From assembly GCA_020348865.1 (NCBI GenBank), contig CP070754.1:1329099-1376060 (forward strand): a stretch of DNA of 46,962 nt, written 5' to 3'. The DNA comes from Candidatus Bathyarchaeota archaeon (GTDB lineage Archaea > Thermoproteota > Bathyarchaeia > Bathyarchaeales > Bathyarchaeaceae). A model generated the notes under the pieces. It made no database searches and was not told where the DNA came from. It saw only the letters and a list, made by a program, of their open reading frames with translations. Each line of letters starts with the position of its first letter. Positions within the stretch are counted from its first letter, which is position 1. The translations under genes and the position numbers were made by a program. Shown in pieces: positions 7,285 through 15,442 of the stretch.

Positions 7285-8292
7285 GTGAAATCATCAGCAA
7301 TTGCGCATTCTAATATTGCTCTTATCAAGTATTGGGGGCGTTCTCTTGATCATAATCCCAACCTGAATATTCCTTCCAATGACAGTGTAAGCATGACAAA
7401 ATATGGATTGACTCAGAGCACGCATTTGCAGACCCATACTACTATAGACTTTTCTGATGCTTACCAAGAAGACTCAGCCATTCTAGAAGAGAAAGTTCTG
7501 GCCAGAAGGAAGATGGAAAGAATCCTCAAAGTCGTTGATCCCCTCAGAAAATACGCCAATATCGACTGCAAATTCAAGATGATGAGCAGAAACGATTTCC
7601 CCACCCAAGCAGGGCTAGCCTCCTCAGCCTCAGGATTCGCAGCATTGGCAATTGCAGCTGCAAACGCTTTAGGAATCGATTTCACGAAAGAAGAGATTTC
7701 AACATTTGCAAGGCTAGGCTCAGGTTCAGCGACGAGGTCAATTCAAGGCGGTTTCGTCCGTTGGAAAAAAGGAAACTCTCATGAGACTTCTTTTGCCGAA
7801 CAGATTTGCGACCCACACAAGTTCAATATGAATGCTGTCATCGCAATCGTCCATGAAGGAAAGAAAGACGTTACTTCAGATGTTGGTCATGAATCAGCGC
7901 ACACAAGCCCTTTCAACGAGGTTAGAATTCTGAAGTCTCAGCAACAAGCAAAGGATATCCAGAAAGCAATCCTAGATGACGATTTCTGCAAAGTCGGCAG
8001 GATAGCAGAAGAGAGCTCTAAGTATATGCATGCAGTTATGATGACTTCGAATCCACCCCTGTTCTATTGGCATCCTAGTACATTAAGATTGGTCAGATCA
8101 ATTCAAGAAATGAGGAAAAGGGGTATGAAGTGCTATTTCACTGTTGATGCTGGTCCAAACGTTCATTGCCTCTGTAGACCCGAAGACCGTTACGAACTCC
8201 AAAAAATGTTAGGAAGAATAGAATACATCAAAAAAATTATTCCAGTAAAACCTGCAGATGACTCTTATGTAACAAAGGAACATCTATTCTGA
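7285..8292 (+). CDS. GHMP-family mevalonate-type decarboxylase (diphosphomevalonate or phosphomevalonate decarboxylase)
   Basis: About 335 residues of the diphosphomevalonate decarboxylase family, which makes isopentenyl (di)phosphate for archaeal lipids. Visible motifs are SNIALIKYWG, the nucleotide loop GLASSASGFAALAIAAANAL, the SGSATRS phosphate-binding segment and the TVDAGPN segment that holds the catalytic aspartate. The usual YWGK is YWGR, and NSS in the substrate loop is replaced by NDS. This resembles phosphomevalonate decarboxylases and mevalonate 3-kinases as much as classical enzymes, so the substrate is uncertain. The frame opens at a TTG at 7258; the GTG at 7285, after GTGATTACT, fits the family N-terminus best. 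Confidence 0.85.
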   Translation: MKSSAIAHSNIALIKYWGRSLDHNPNLNIPSNDSVSMTKYGLTQSTHLQTHTTIDFSDAYQEDSAILEEKVLARRKMERILKVVDPLRKYANIDCKFKMMSRNDFPTQAGLASSASGFAALAIAAANALGIDFTKEEISTFARLGSGSATRSIQGGFVRWKKGNSHETSFAEQICDPHKFNMNAVIAIVHEGKKDVTSDVGHESAHTSPFNEVRILKSQQQAKDIQKAILDDDFCKVGRIAEESSKYMHAVMMTSNPPLFYWHPSTLRLVRSIQEMRKRGMKCYFTVDAGPNVHCLCRPEDRYELQKMLGRIEYIKKIIPVKPADDSYVTKEHLF

Positions 8293-8390
8293 GCTGGGTA
8301 CCCTAGCACTGAACACTTGGTGCTTCGAGAATCACAAGTTGACAAACCGACTCGATCCAGATGTTGTGCCAGTTTGTTTGCTCGTAAGGA

Positions 8391-8505
8391 GTTGCCCTCG
8401 GAGTCTGTACCACGCCACCCAAGATGAGTCACGTTTGGCTTTCTCTTTACGAGAAGAGTTGATGTGGGATTTACGCGTGCAGAGCAGATCCACCGCGAGG
8501 GCAAC
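8391..8505. ncRNA. Candidate structured RNA or palindromic element (nested stems)
   Basis: A perfect 10-bp inverted repeat (GTTGCCCTCG at 8391-8400, CGAGGGCAAC at 8496-8505) encloses further nested pairings: GGAGTCTG with CAGATCC (one bulge), CACGC with GCGTG, CCCA with TGGG, and a long imperfect hairpin centred on TTCTC-TTTAC-GAGAA (8441-8455). This gives an almost continuous rod of about 115 nt in a 527-bp spacer with no convincing gene over it. It does not match RNase P, SRP, 5S or tRNA as I know them. Strand is undetermined. A miniature inverted-repeat element is an alternative. Confidence 0.45.
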
Positions 8506-8578
8506 CCGAAACACAAGCGTATTGTTCAGTTTAAATGATTTATGAATCTGGAATGTCCTTTTTGCATGTATGCTTTAG

Positions 8579-8818
8579 GTGGTACATTATCCGGATTTGC
8601 CACGTCTTCCGCCTTTTCTGTACTGCGCAGTCCATGGATCACATCGAACTCCGTCTGAGCACCAGGAAATCTCTAGCCGTCTACGGAATTTCTTGGAAAA
8701 GCTTGGAGGTGAACGTCCAAATCCACACCTGCAAAGGCTCAGAATGAATTGTAAACGTTTAAGTGCAGGATTCTACCCAACCAATTGTTATCTACGTATG
8801 CTGAGTCGAAAGGATTGA
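8579..8818 (+). CDS. Hypothetical small ORF before the vWA gene (doubtful)
   Basis: A 79-codon frame from a GTG. Support: a TATA-like GATTTATGAA at 8537-8546 would start a transcript only about 10 nt before the GTG, and the stop is one base from the ATG of the vWA gene, as in a coupled operon. The middle reads YCAVHGSHRTPSEHQE and LEKLGGERPNPHLQRLR, which has a protein-like composition. No family is recognised, other frames here are also open, and it may be noise. It covers much of the otherwise empty 8506-8819 spacer. Confidence 0.25.
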   Translation: MVHYPDLPRLPPFLYCAVHGSHRTPSEHQEISSRLRNFLEKLGGERPNPHLQRLRMNCKRLSAGFYPTNCYLRMLSRKD

Positions 8819-8819
8819 G

Positions 8820-10631
8820 ATGAGAACAAGAGTATTTGCTAATGCAGCCTTGGTGCTATCATTCATAATCGTGGTTCTTTCCCTCCAAACTTCATATGCG
8901 TCTATGGACGAAGCAGTCCAATTCGAGACTGGTGTTAGAACGCAATTATGTATGGTTATAGATGGGTCAGATAGTATGATGAATCCGGAATGGGGTACAA
9001 TTAAGCAAGGGATAGCAGAAGCAATAAACAGTACGATGCCACGCGACGGATCTGTCGAACTTACAGTAGTTCAGTTCGGCTACTCGTCCGATGATGGTCA
9101 TGCGAAGACTGAAATACCGCCTACAGTAATAAACGGCACCAACTACGCCGCTATATCCAACCAAGTTTTAGCAATGAAACAAGGCGGTATTGGCACATCA
9201 ATGGCACACGGGTTGTACTTGGGATGGAGAGAGATCAGCAATTCTCCAAATTTCGATATTGCTAGAAACCAAATCATCAACCTAGCCACAGATGGAGAAC
9301 CGAACCGGAGAAACCACAATGCAACAAGTGACCTCGATGGAGACAAGGAACTTGACTGTTGGGATGATGCCATAGCCGTAGTGAACAACGCGGTGAGCGA
9401 GGGGCTTGAGGAGTTGGACGTTGAAGGAATCGGTATATCCAATTCTTCTTGTTACTGGTTCAAAGATTGGATTGTGCATCCACAGCCAGGCACATTCGCT
9501 CCGCCGTTCTGCCCACCAGGATGGATTCGAGTCGTTGAAGATGCTGCCGAATTCGCTATGACAATAGACCAAAAGCTGCAGTCAATTGTAGTTCCCGAGA
9601 AGACTTGCATGTTTGCGGTTAACGTTGTTGGTGGTGGTTCGGTTTCAAGGGTTCCTGATCAAGTGGTTTATTCTTATGGTGTTTCTGTTGAGTTGGTTGT
9701 GGTTGCAGATCCTGGATGGACGTTTTCTGAGTGGAGTGGTGATTTGGCGGGGTCTGCAACCCCGGGCTCTATCATTTTGGATGGTAACAAGACTGTTACT
9801 GCCCTTTTCACTGAGGATCAGATTTGGGCTCCTTCGTTGCAGAGTGCAGTTGCAGGAGGGGTCGCCACTGTTGTCATGTCCTCAACACTTGCGGCAATGT
9901 CCTCTTCACTGACAAACCCTGTGGCTTCTGTGAGGAGTACTTTCTGGGGCAGAATCGTTGCAGCCTTGCCAGATTCCCTTCAGAATCTGTTGCAGTCTTA
10001 TGGCGAGGAAATTCTTGCCTCAAAAACACAAAAGGGGGTTGGGACAAAAGAATTCTCGCGTCTTATGGTAACTCAGACTGAGGTGCTTGCTTTCGTTTTG
10101 GGAGCTGCAACATTGACTTTCTGCTTTTCGTATGCAGTCGCAGGTGCCACTACTAGAATCCTGAGTGTTGTTCCAATTGTTTTTGTGGCTGTGGCCGTCG
10201 TTGAACTAGTTTATTGGCTGACTATGGAAGTGGTTGCAAGGCGCATGGGCATATGGTCGGAGTACCGTGTCTGGCCAATGGGGATCATCATGCTACTAGT
10301 CTTTACCCTCGCTTTCAGATCTCCTTTCTGTGTTGCAGGTAGATCCGAATTTCAGAGTGCTAAACCAGCAAAAAGGGTCATCGGCCTGATATCTCTCTCT
10401 GGACCAGTGGCATGTCTGCTTTTAGGGGGGCTTTTCGCGGTGTTGCTGAGCTTCGGATATGAGCAACTCGGAAGCCTAGGTGTCATGGTATGCATGACAA
10501 AGGCTACATTCGACTTGATCCCCACTCGTCCAATGAATGGCAAAGAGATTTTCAATTGGAACAAGATCATCTGGCTAATGCTATTTCTTCCTGGTGCTGC
10601 ATCCTACCTTTTTTTCATACTGAATTTCTAA
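8820..10631 (+). CDS. Membrane-anchored von Willebrand factor A protein with InlB-type repeat
   Basis: A 603-residue exported protein. The N-terminal helix (LVLSFIIVVLSLQTSYA) is a signal peptide. The vWA domain carries the metal site D48-G-S50-D-S52, a threonine in GGIGTSMAHG and an acidic ATDGEP loop, so MIDAS-dependent ligand binding is likely. A divergent InlB B-repeat follows (VSVELVVVADPGWTFSEWSG, GNKTVTALF; about residues 265-330). The last 260 residues hold about six hydrophobic segments ending in LPGAASYLFFILNF. The sensor or adhesive part would face outwards, tethered to a multi-spanning domain of unknown role. Pairing a vWA/InlB ectodomain with a polytopic tail is unusual. Confidence 0.8.
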   Translation: MRTRVFANAALVLSFIIVVLSLQTSYASMDEAVQFETGVRTQLCMVIDGSDSMMNPEWGTIKQGIAEAINSTMPRDGSVELTVVQFGYSSDDGHAKTEIPPTVINGTNYAAISNQVLAMKQGGIGTSMAHGLYLGWREISNSPNFDIARNQIINLATDGEPNRRNHNATSDLDGDKELDCWDDAIAVVNNAVSEGLEELDVEGIGISNSSCYWFKDWIVHPQPGTFAPPFCPPGWIRVVEDAAEFAMTIDQKLQSIVVPEKTCMFAVNVVGGGSVSRVPDQVVYSYGVSVELVVVADPGWTFSEWSGDLAGSATPGSIILDGNKTVTALFTEDQIWAPSLQSAVAGGVATVVMSSTLAAMSSSLTNPVASVRSTFWGRIVAALPDSLQNLLQSYGEEILASKTQKGVGTKEFSRLMVTQTEVLAFVLGAATLTFCFSYAVAGATTRILSVVPIVFVAVAVVELVYWLTMEVVARRMGIWSEYRVWPMGIIMLLVFTLAFRSPFCVAGRSEFQSAKPAKRVIGLISLSGPVACLLLGGLFAVLLSFGYEQLGSLGVMVCMTKATFDLIPTRPMNGKEIFNWNKIIWLMLFLPGAASYLFFILNF

Positions 10632-10738
10632 CCCTCACGCGCAACATGTTGCTGCGTTTAATCCCTCTATTCTTGTTTCAAATCAATCTTGACAACTTGG
10701 AGGAAGACTCGGCCTAAACGAACACATCTCCAGAAGGA

Positions 10739-10751
10739 GTGCATGCATACG
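10739..10751. repeat. Alternating purine-pyrimidine tract (GTGCATGCATACG)
   Basis: Thirteen perfectly alternating bases about 67 bp upstream of the DUF5658-like gene. The sequence ATGCATACGG recurs in the tract at 14939-14950, also followed within about 25 bp by a T-rich TATA-like box. Confidence 0.55.
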
Positions 10752-10817
10752 GGTGAGAACACCGATACATTTTTGATAATGTTCATGTTCTTTCAGTGTT
10801 GAGAAAGGAGAATCCGA

Positions 10818-11132
10818 ATGAGGCTGCCGTCTCTCGGTACTTGGTTTCTTTTGTTGCTTTCACTGAATGCCTTTGATATATTCACAACCACACCGGCTCA
10901 TGAGATCAACCCTGTGACATTGTACGTCTGGGAGCAGCTAGGCTTCTCTCTTGCAGCGTGGCTCAAGATTGGTCTGGTTCTGTTTTTTGGGCTACTATGT
11001 GTGATTGCTCGAAAGGTTGCCAGTCTAGATGATTGGAAGTTCGCCAAGAAGCTCTTTCTGGGACTTCTGAAAGTTCTTGTAGCCTTCTACGTTTTTGTAG
11101 TTCTAGTCAATGTGGTTGGTTCCACGGTTTGA
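10818..11132 (+). CDS. DUF5658-like small membrane protein
   Basis: A 104-residue protein with three hydrophobic segments: WFLLLLSLNAFDIFTT, LAAWLKIGLVLFFGLLCVIA and LGLLKVLVAFYVFVVLVNVV. The motif LNAFDIFTTTPAHEINP matches the start of DUF5658-type archaeal and bacterial membrane proteins (D, then E-x-NP). Function is unknown. An AAGGAG eight bases before the ATG supports the start. It is probably monocistronic. Confidence 0.65.
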   Translation: MRLPSLGTWFLLLLSLNAFDIFTTTPAHEINPVTLYVWEQLGFSLAAWLKIGLVLFFGLLCVIARKVASLDDWKFAKKLFLGLLKVLVAFYVFVVLVNVVGSTV

Positions 11133-11215
11133 CCGCGGGCTACCTGCGTGAAGCTTGTTGCGTCAACAACCTAACAGAAAAAAGGGAGGGTGTGGTTGCT
11201 ATCTGGATTCTTCGG

Positions 11216-11497
11216 CTACTTTCTCCACGTTTTCCAATGCTCGTTTATTGGAGTCGTTGGCAACGTGTATGTCTCGGTCACGCCAGGAATCGCAGCTAGT
11301 TTATTCTGTACGTAATCCATTGCGTGATCGTTGTTGTCGCCTTCAAACCAAATGCAGTGGTCCCATTGTCCGAACACGTTTGCTACGTAGTATGTCTTTA
11401 TGCCAGAATTGGTCTTTTCCGGCAGGGCATTCAAGTGTCTCTTCCAGTCATTAGAGTTCGTTCGATTAACCTTCAGAAGAGCTAGATACATTGGCAT
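11216..11497 (-). CDS. Small alpha/beta-barrel-like protein (Lrp-type ligand-binding or GYD-like)
   Basis: A 93-residue soluble protein: MPMYLALLKVNRTNSNDWKR, then VANVFGQWDHCIWFEGDNND, then AMDYVQNKLAAIPGVTETYTL. The order strand, helix, FG-x-WD strand, helix, and a closing strand with V-T-E-T-x-TL resembles stand-alone Lrp/AsnC ligand-binding (RAM) or GYD domains. The ATG at 11497 has a canonical GGAGG upstream; the frame to 11575 adds residues without family likeness. Similarity was judged by eye only. Confidence 0.6.
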   Translation of the reverse strand: MPMYLALLKVNRTNSNDWKRHLNALPEKTNSGIKTYYVANVFGQWDHCIWFEGDNNDHAMDYVQNKLAAIPGVTETYTLPTTPINEHWKTWRK

Positions 11498-11726
11498 GTG
11501 TATTCTGTCCTCCGTTGGTGTTCGTTGGTTGCGTAATTTTATTAGCCTTATGAACCGGAAATAATGATTATGCATACCTCCACCTAGGTGGTGCTATAAA
11601 ATGCTGAAAATTCCCTAAGGCAGAAGAATACTTTCATGTTCGTCTCCATGCGCAATTGTATATTTGTTGAACAGAGAAACGGAAAGGTTTATTACATATT
11701 ACGATACAAGAAATACTTGGAAGCGC

Positions 11727-11885
11727 ATGGGAAAAGAGTCAAGAATGAAGACAGCAATCGAATTCAGAAGATTGGAGAAAGAAGAGTCCAACACGAAAGG
11801 GAAAAGACGAGAAGTCAAGGAAACGTACCGAGAACCTTCATTGCACCTGAAGGATGAGCCAATCTATCTGGTAAGGTATGAGTAA
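11727..11885 (+). CDS. Very small basic protein (doubtful)
   Basis: A 52-codon frame from an ATG, MGKESRMKTAIEF onward, dominated by K, R and E and ending EPIYLVRYE. An A/T-rich box (GGTTTATTACATATT, about 11686-11700) lies about 25 bp upstream, which would give a nearly leaderless transcript. A second overlapping frame (11636-11857) is also open, so coding is uncertain. No family is recognised. Confidence 0.25.
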   Translation: MGKESRMKTAIEFRRLEKEESNTKGKRREVKETYREPSLHLKDEPIYLVRYE

Positions 11886-11906
11886 ACGCTTCAATAAGTG
11901 ATCTTT

Positions 11907-13478
11907 CTAGGTAATGCTTTTCCTCCGGATTATGGTTGACCGAGGATTTATTCCGTGCCACTCTACCTTATAATCTAGGGCATCTAGGAGGTTGGCAGGG
12001 TTTCTTCCTCCTATGTCCTCGATGATGGTTGAAGCTTCATCTAGGCTGAGATCCCCTTGACGGAGCCGATTCTCCAGCTTCTCCTGAATCTCTTCGAGTT
12101 TCGTCTCTTTTATGAGCATGTCCCCTAGCAGCGCGTATCCCGGAATCTTCTGTTCTTTGAGAACACTTTTGATGGCCTCTTCTAAGACCTCCAGTTTTTC
12201 GGCCAGCTCCTTAGCTTCCACAACAGGATTCTCGACGCGCAGGACCTCTGTGCGAAGTCGCTCAATTTGCTCATTCATCAATCGTTCTTTCTTGGATCTC
12301 AAGTGAACTAGGATAGGTTTCAGCGGTATCCTTTGTTTGTAGTAAATTACGTTCAGTTTCTCTCCTATCTTGTCCAGTTTTCTGCAGGCAAGCTTCCTGT
12401 TCGCCGCTACAATCATGTCCACGTCGCCCAGATCTGCCAGTTTTCTGAGTTTCTCTTGCAGGTAGCGGGGCGTCCAGAATCCCATGACCTCCAGATAGAC
12501 CCTTAGGCTACTCTTCTGAAATCGGAAGTCTGGGATCATTACTCGTCTCCCAACTGAGATGGGTTCAGGCTCTCTTATTAGCTTCCACCCTGTGTGTAGG
12601 GCTTTGAATCGGACCGCAAAATCCTTTTCTACCTTGCTGTCATAGTTTTCTGCGTCCAGAGTTAGTTCATAGGATTTCATGATTCCGCCATGCTTCTCGC
12701 TGTCCAGTTCTAGATTTAGGAGGCGGCGGTCTCCTTTAAACCTCAGAATCTTGGCCTTTATGTTCCATCTCTGGTTTTGGATGATGACAGGCAACAGCTT
12801 GGCTAGGCTTGTTCCGTATCTGCGGTTAAGCTTGAACAGAGAGGCAGGACCATCTACTTTCACGCTGTATCCACGGTTGCTTCTGGATATTGTGTAGATG
12901 AGACCCAACCACTTGATCTGCTTGAAGATGTGTTGCCAGTTTCCAATGGTTGTGAAGGTGAGTTCTGTGGAGTAGAAGAGGAGAGTCTGAGTCAAGCTTA
13001 GATTGTACTGTCTCACCAAAGCCTCTTCGTTGATAGGCTTGAAATCTTTCAGTGTAAGCTCATTCTCCAAGTCCCCGTAGAGCGATTCATCCAATTCTTC
13101 CATTGCAACCTCCAGTTCTTCTGCTGCTTGGTGGAGAATGGTGCGTCTCTCCTCCGGTGTTGTTGGAAAGCCAGTTTTGTGAGCTATCTTGAAAACCTGT
13201 CTTCTGGCCTGTATTGGGTTGATTGTTGCTCGGGGTTCAAGTTGACATCTTCGGTTCAGAAGGGTTGAGAGGCCTCTCACATACCGGTAGTCGTAGCCTA
13301 AGTTCTCTTCCATTCCTTCAACTGCCTCGTCTAGTTCACCTTTAGTCTTTCCCACGTAGCTTTCATAGGTTTGGGTAAGCAGTCGTGCAGCTTCTAGGTT
13401 TTCCTGGGTTAGCCTGGCATAGACCGGTTTTATCGTGTCTCGCCACTTCCTGGCAATGAGAAGGCTACTAGGCAACAA
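11907..13478 (-). CDS. bax1: Bax1 (DUF790) nuclease, partner of XPB
   Basis: A 523-residue DUF790 protein. Archaeal Bax1 is a structure-specific nuclease that binds XPB and cuts DNA next to the bubble it opens. The nuclease core is visible at MIPDFRF followed by RVYLEVMGFWTPRYLQ, the PD...E-x-MGFW arrangement of a PD-(D/E)xK fold, then VDMIVAANRKLA. The N-terminal half would be the XPB-binding part. The TTG start follows AGGAGGAAGAG at a good distance. The gene begins 12 bp after the XPB stop codon, so the two form an operon. The C-terminal 100 residues are rich in coiled-coil-like E, K and L. Confidence 0.9.
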   Translation of the reverse strand: MLPSSLLIARKWRDTIKPVYARLTQENLEAARLLTQTYESYVGKTKGELDEAVEGMEENLGYDYRYVRGLSTLLNRRCQLEPRATINPIQARRQVFKIAHKTGFPTTPEERRTILHQAAEELEVAMEELDESLYGDLENELTLKDFKPINEEALVRQYNLSLTQTLLFYSTELTFTTIGNWQHIFKQIKWLGLIYTISRSNRGYSVKVDGPASLFKLNRRYGTSLAKLLPVIIQNQRWNIKAKILRFKGDRRLLNLELDSEKHGGIMKSYELTLDAENYDSKVEKDFAVRFKALHTGWKLIREPEPISVGRRVMIPDFRFQKSSLRVYLEVMGFWTPRYLQEKLRKLADLGDVDMIVAANRKLACRKLDKIGEKLNVIYYKQRIPLKPILVHLRSKKERLMNEQIERLRTEVLRVENPVVEAKELAEKLEVLEEAIKSVLKEQKIPGYALLGDMLIKETKLEEIQEKLENRLRQGDLSLDEASTIIEDIGGRNPANLLDALDYKVEWHGINPRSTIIRRKSIT

Positions 13479-13490
13479 AGACTCTTCCTC

Positions 13491-14822
13491 CTATCGATGT
13501 CTCCTCTGACTTATCTTGGTCTCTACGGTTTCTTGGGCCACTATCTCGATTAGGTGGGCTTGTTTCCCTCGTCTTTTTCTCAAGATTCTTCCCAAGCGTT
13601 GGATGTACTCTCTGCTGCTTCCTGTTCCGCTTAGGATGAATCCTATTGAAGCGTCCGGGACGTCGACTCCTTCATCTAATACTTGGCTAGTTACGACCGC
13701 TCTATAATCTCCGGATTTGAACTTGTCTAGGATTTCTCTTCTCTCCTCCCTTGGCGTCTGATGTGTTATGGCTGGAATTAGGAAGCGTCGACTTAAGCGG
13801 TACACTAATTGATTGTAGCGCGTGAATATCAGAATCTTCTCTTGACTGTAAGCTTTCAAGAATTCCCCCAAAGTCTTTATTTTTGCTTCCGAGTTGAGGG
13901 CAGTTTTCAATGCTCGGTTCCTGGCCAGTAGAGCTTCCCTAGCTTTTGGGTCGTTCCCGGTTCTCATGATGAACCTTCGGAAGTCTTCTTGGCTTCTTAG
14001 TGCAATCCTTTTTTGCTTCAAGTAGTTGGTGAAGACTCTGTGTTCCCTTCGGTAAAGTTTCTGTTCATCTTGCGTTAGGTCTACAAGAATCTTCTCGTGG
14101 GTGTACGGGGACAGGTGTCTTCCAGCAAGAGCGTCTACGTCAAGTTGGTAGACGCGACCGCCTACTAGTCGCGGCAGGTCGTGATGGCCACCGTCTTCCC
14201 TTTCGTAGGTGGCTGTAAGACCCATCCTGTAGGGTGCGATGTACATGTCAGCTATCTGGCTGTAGTTTGGAGCGGGCAGATGATGCACCTCGTCGAAGAC
14301 TAATAGTGTGAACTTGTCTCCCAGCTGCTCAGCTCGGAGGAATGCAGAGTTGTAGGTGGAGACAGTCAAAGGCTTGAGCATGTCGTCTCCTCCTCCAAAG
14401 GCTCCAACCTCTACCCCGAAATGATTGGTGAGGATTTGGCGCCATTGGTCTAGGAGATCCAATGTGGGAACAACCACTAGTGTGGCAACATTCATTCTCT
14501 CAATGGCTTTCAAAGCTACGAAGGTTTTTCCAGCAGCAGTGGGCAAAACGACGACGCCCCTATTGCCTGCCTCAAACCATGCGTCGAGAGCAGCTTTTTG
14601 GTAGGGTCGCAACTCAACCTGGCAGGAGAGAGTTGGTATGGGAGGAGCGTGGACTGCTTCGTCGCGGTAGGTCAAGCGGCTTCTCTCTAGATAGGCGAGA
14701 ACCTCACGGTAGTAGATAGCCATAACTCGGAAGGCCCCAACTCTTGGATCCCACTGACCGTAGGGGGTTCCAACCTCCCCGTGGATGAGGAGGCTTCCCC
14801 TATCATACCTTAGAAGGATCAT
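13491..14822 (-). CDS. xpb: XPB/Rad25-family DNA helicase
   Basis: A 443-residue SF2 helicase. Motif I is VVVLPTAAGKTFVALKAIE (PTAAGKT instead of the common PTGAGKT), motif II is DEVHH, motif III is GLTATYEREDGG, which includes the XPB-specific R-E-D residues, and motif VI is QRLGRILRKRRG. The N-terminal 70 residues form the short damage-recognition-like domain of archaeal XPB. It opens DNA for repair or transcription-linked processing together with Bax1 just downstream. The ATG at 14822 is preceded by GGTGA six bases upstream. The gene is divergent from the zinc-ribbon gene at 15032. Confidence 0.93.
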   Translation of the reverse strand: MILLRYDRGSLLIHGEVGTPYGQWDPRVGAFRVMAIYYREVLAYLERSRLTYRDEAVHAPPIPTLSCQVELRPYQKAALDAWFEAGNRGVVVLPTAAGKTFVALKAIERMNVATLVVVPTLDLLDQWRQILTNHFGVEVGAFGGGDDMLKPLTVSTYNSAFLRAEQLGDKFTLLVFDEVHHLPAPNYSQIADMYIAPYRMGLTATYEREDGGHHDLPRLVGGRVYQLDVDALAGRHLSPYTHEKILVDLTQDEQKLYRREHRVFTNYLKQKRIALRSQEDFRRFIMRTGNDPKAREALLARNRALKTALNSEAKIKTLGEFLKAYSQEKILIFTRYNQLVYRLSRRFLIPAITHQTPREERREILDKFKSGDYRAVVTSQVLDEGVDVPDASIGFILSGTGSSREYIQRLGRILRKRRGKQAHLIEIVAQETVETKISQRRHR

Positions 14823-14938
14823 TCCATCTCACCAAGGTAGGCGTTTTCAAGTACCTCTCTTCGAGTTCGTGCGCCTTTTGACGTTCTCTTCAACCCTAGA
14901 TTATGTTTTGAGATTAGCGTGCGTTGACGTTTATAACT

Positions 14939-14950
14939 TGTATGCATACG
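14939..14950. repeat. Alternating pyrimidine-purine tract (TGTATGCATACG)
   Basis: Twelve alternating bases in the divergent spacer between XPB and the zinc-ribbon gene. A TATA-like AACCTTTTTATTTC follows at 14973-14986, and an eight-base GCGTGCGT lies just upstream at 14918-14925. Confidence 0.5.
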
Positions 14951-15031
14951 GTGAATGCTCACATAGGTGCGTAACCTTTTTATTTCAAGAGTGTTTTTCT
15001 GGGTCTTCACAACTAGTGAGGAAGCAAAGAG

Positions 15032-15190
15032 ATGAACGTCTTACCTATTTGCCCCAAATGCGGTTCACTCACGTTGGAAGTGAGTAAAGGCACAGCTGGT
15101 TGGCGTTGGGTGCCGGCCGATGGCAGAAGTTATCATGTCGGCGGAAAGATGAAATACCGGTGCGCCTGCGGAAACGAGTGGGAAGCGTGA
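15032..15190 (+). CDS. 52-residue zinc ribbon protein
   Basis: A short complete frame from ATG to TGA encoding MNVLPICPKCGSLTLEVSKG, a tryptophan-rich linker (GWRWVPADGR) and KYRCACGNEWEA. The two knuckles C-P-K-C-G and C-A-C-G form a zinc ribbon. GAGG lies 13 bases before the ATG, and a TATA-like box is at about 14973-14986. Such mini-ribbons are common in archaea; the partner is unknown. Coding is supported by the complete knuckle pair and clean ends. Confidence 0.65.
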   Translation: MNVLPICPKCGSLTLEVSKGTAGWRWVPADGRSYHVGGKMKYRCACGNEWEA

Positions 15191-15228
15191 AAGAGTAGGA
15201 CTTGATTTCCCGATTACATAGGAAAGCT

Positions 15229-15314
15229 GCACCTACCTAGATGTGTAGAACAAACTTCTATAACAATGTTCTAGTTCGCAACCTACGTATGGATTCTGGT
15301 TATGACGTAGGTGC
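15229..15314. other. Inverted repeat in the leader region of the propeller gene
   Basis: GCACCTAC (15229-15236) is the exact reverse complement of GTAGGTGC (15307-15314). Between them TAGAAC and GTTCTA can form an inner hairpin. It lies upstream of a TATA-like GTACTATAAGGG near 15330, so it may be an operator or cruciform rather than a transcribed leader. No known riboswitch is recognised. Confidence 0.35.
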
Positions 15315-15442
15315 TTCACGCGGGGATTGGGTACTATAAGGGAAGAGGGACCAACAATACTCTGGCTTGAAATAGCGCAAAGTTCTTTTGGTTGAAGTAG
15401 TCTCTTTTGGTCAAAAGAGAGAAGAATGGAAGTGATACACGA

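Noticed and set aside
8265..8516. Minus-strand frames of 60-83 codons over the nested stem region
   Set aside because: Composition is not protein-like, two frames are open at once, and the strong inverted repeats explain the openness better.
9143..9572. Long minus-strand frames inside the vWA gene
   Set aside because: They lie fully within a gene with clear domains and have no start signals of their own.
11636..11857. 73-codon plus-strand frame overlapping the small ORF at 11727
   Set aside because: It starts far upstream of the likely TATA-defined transcript start and competes with a better placed frame; no domain is seen.
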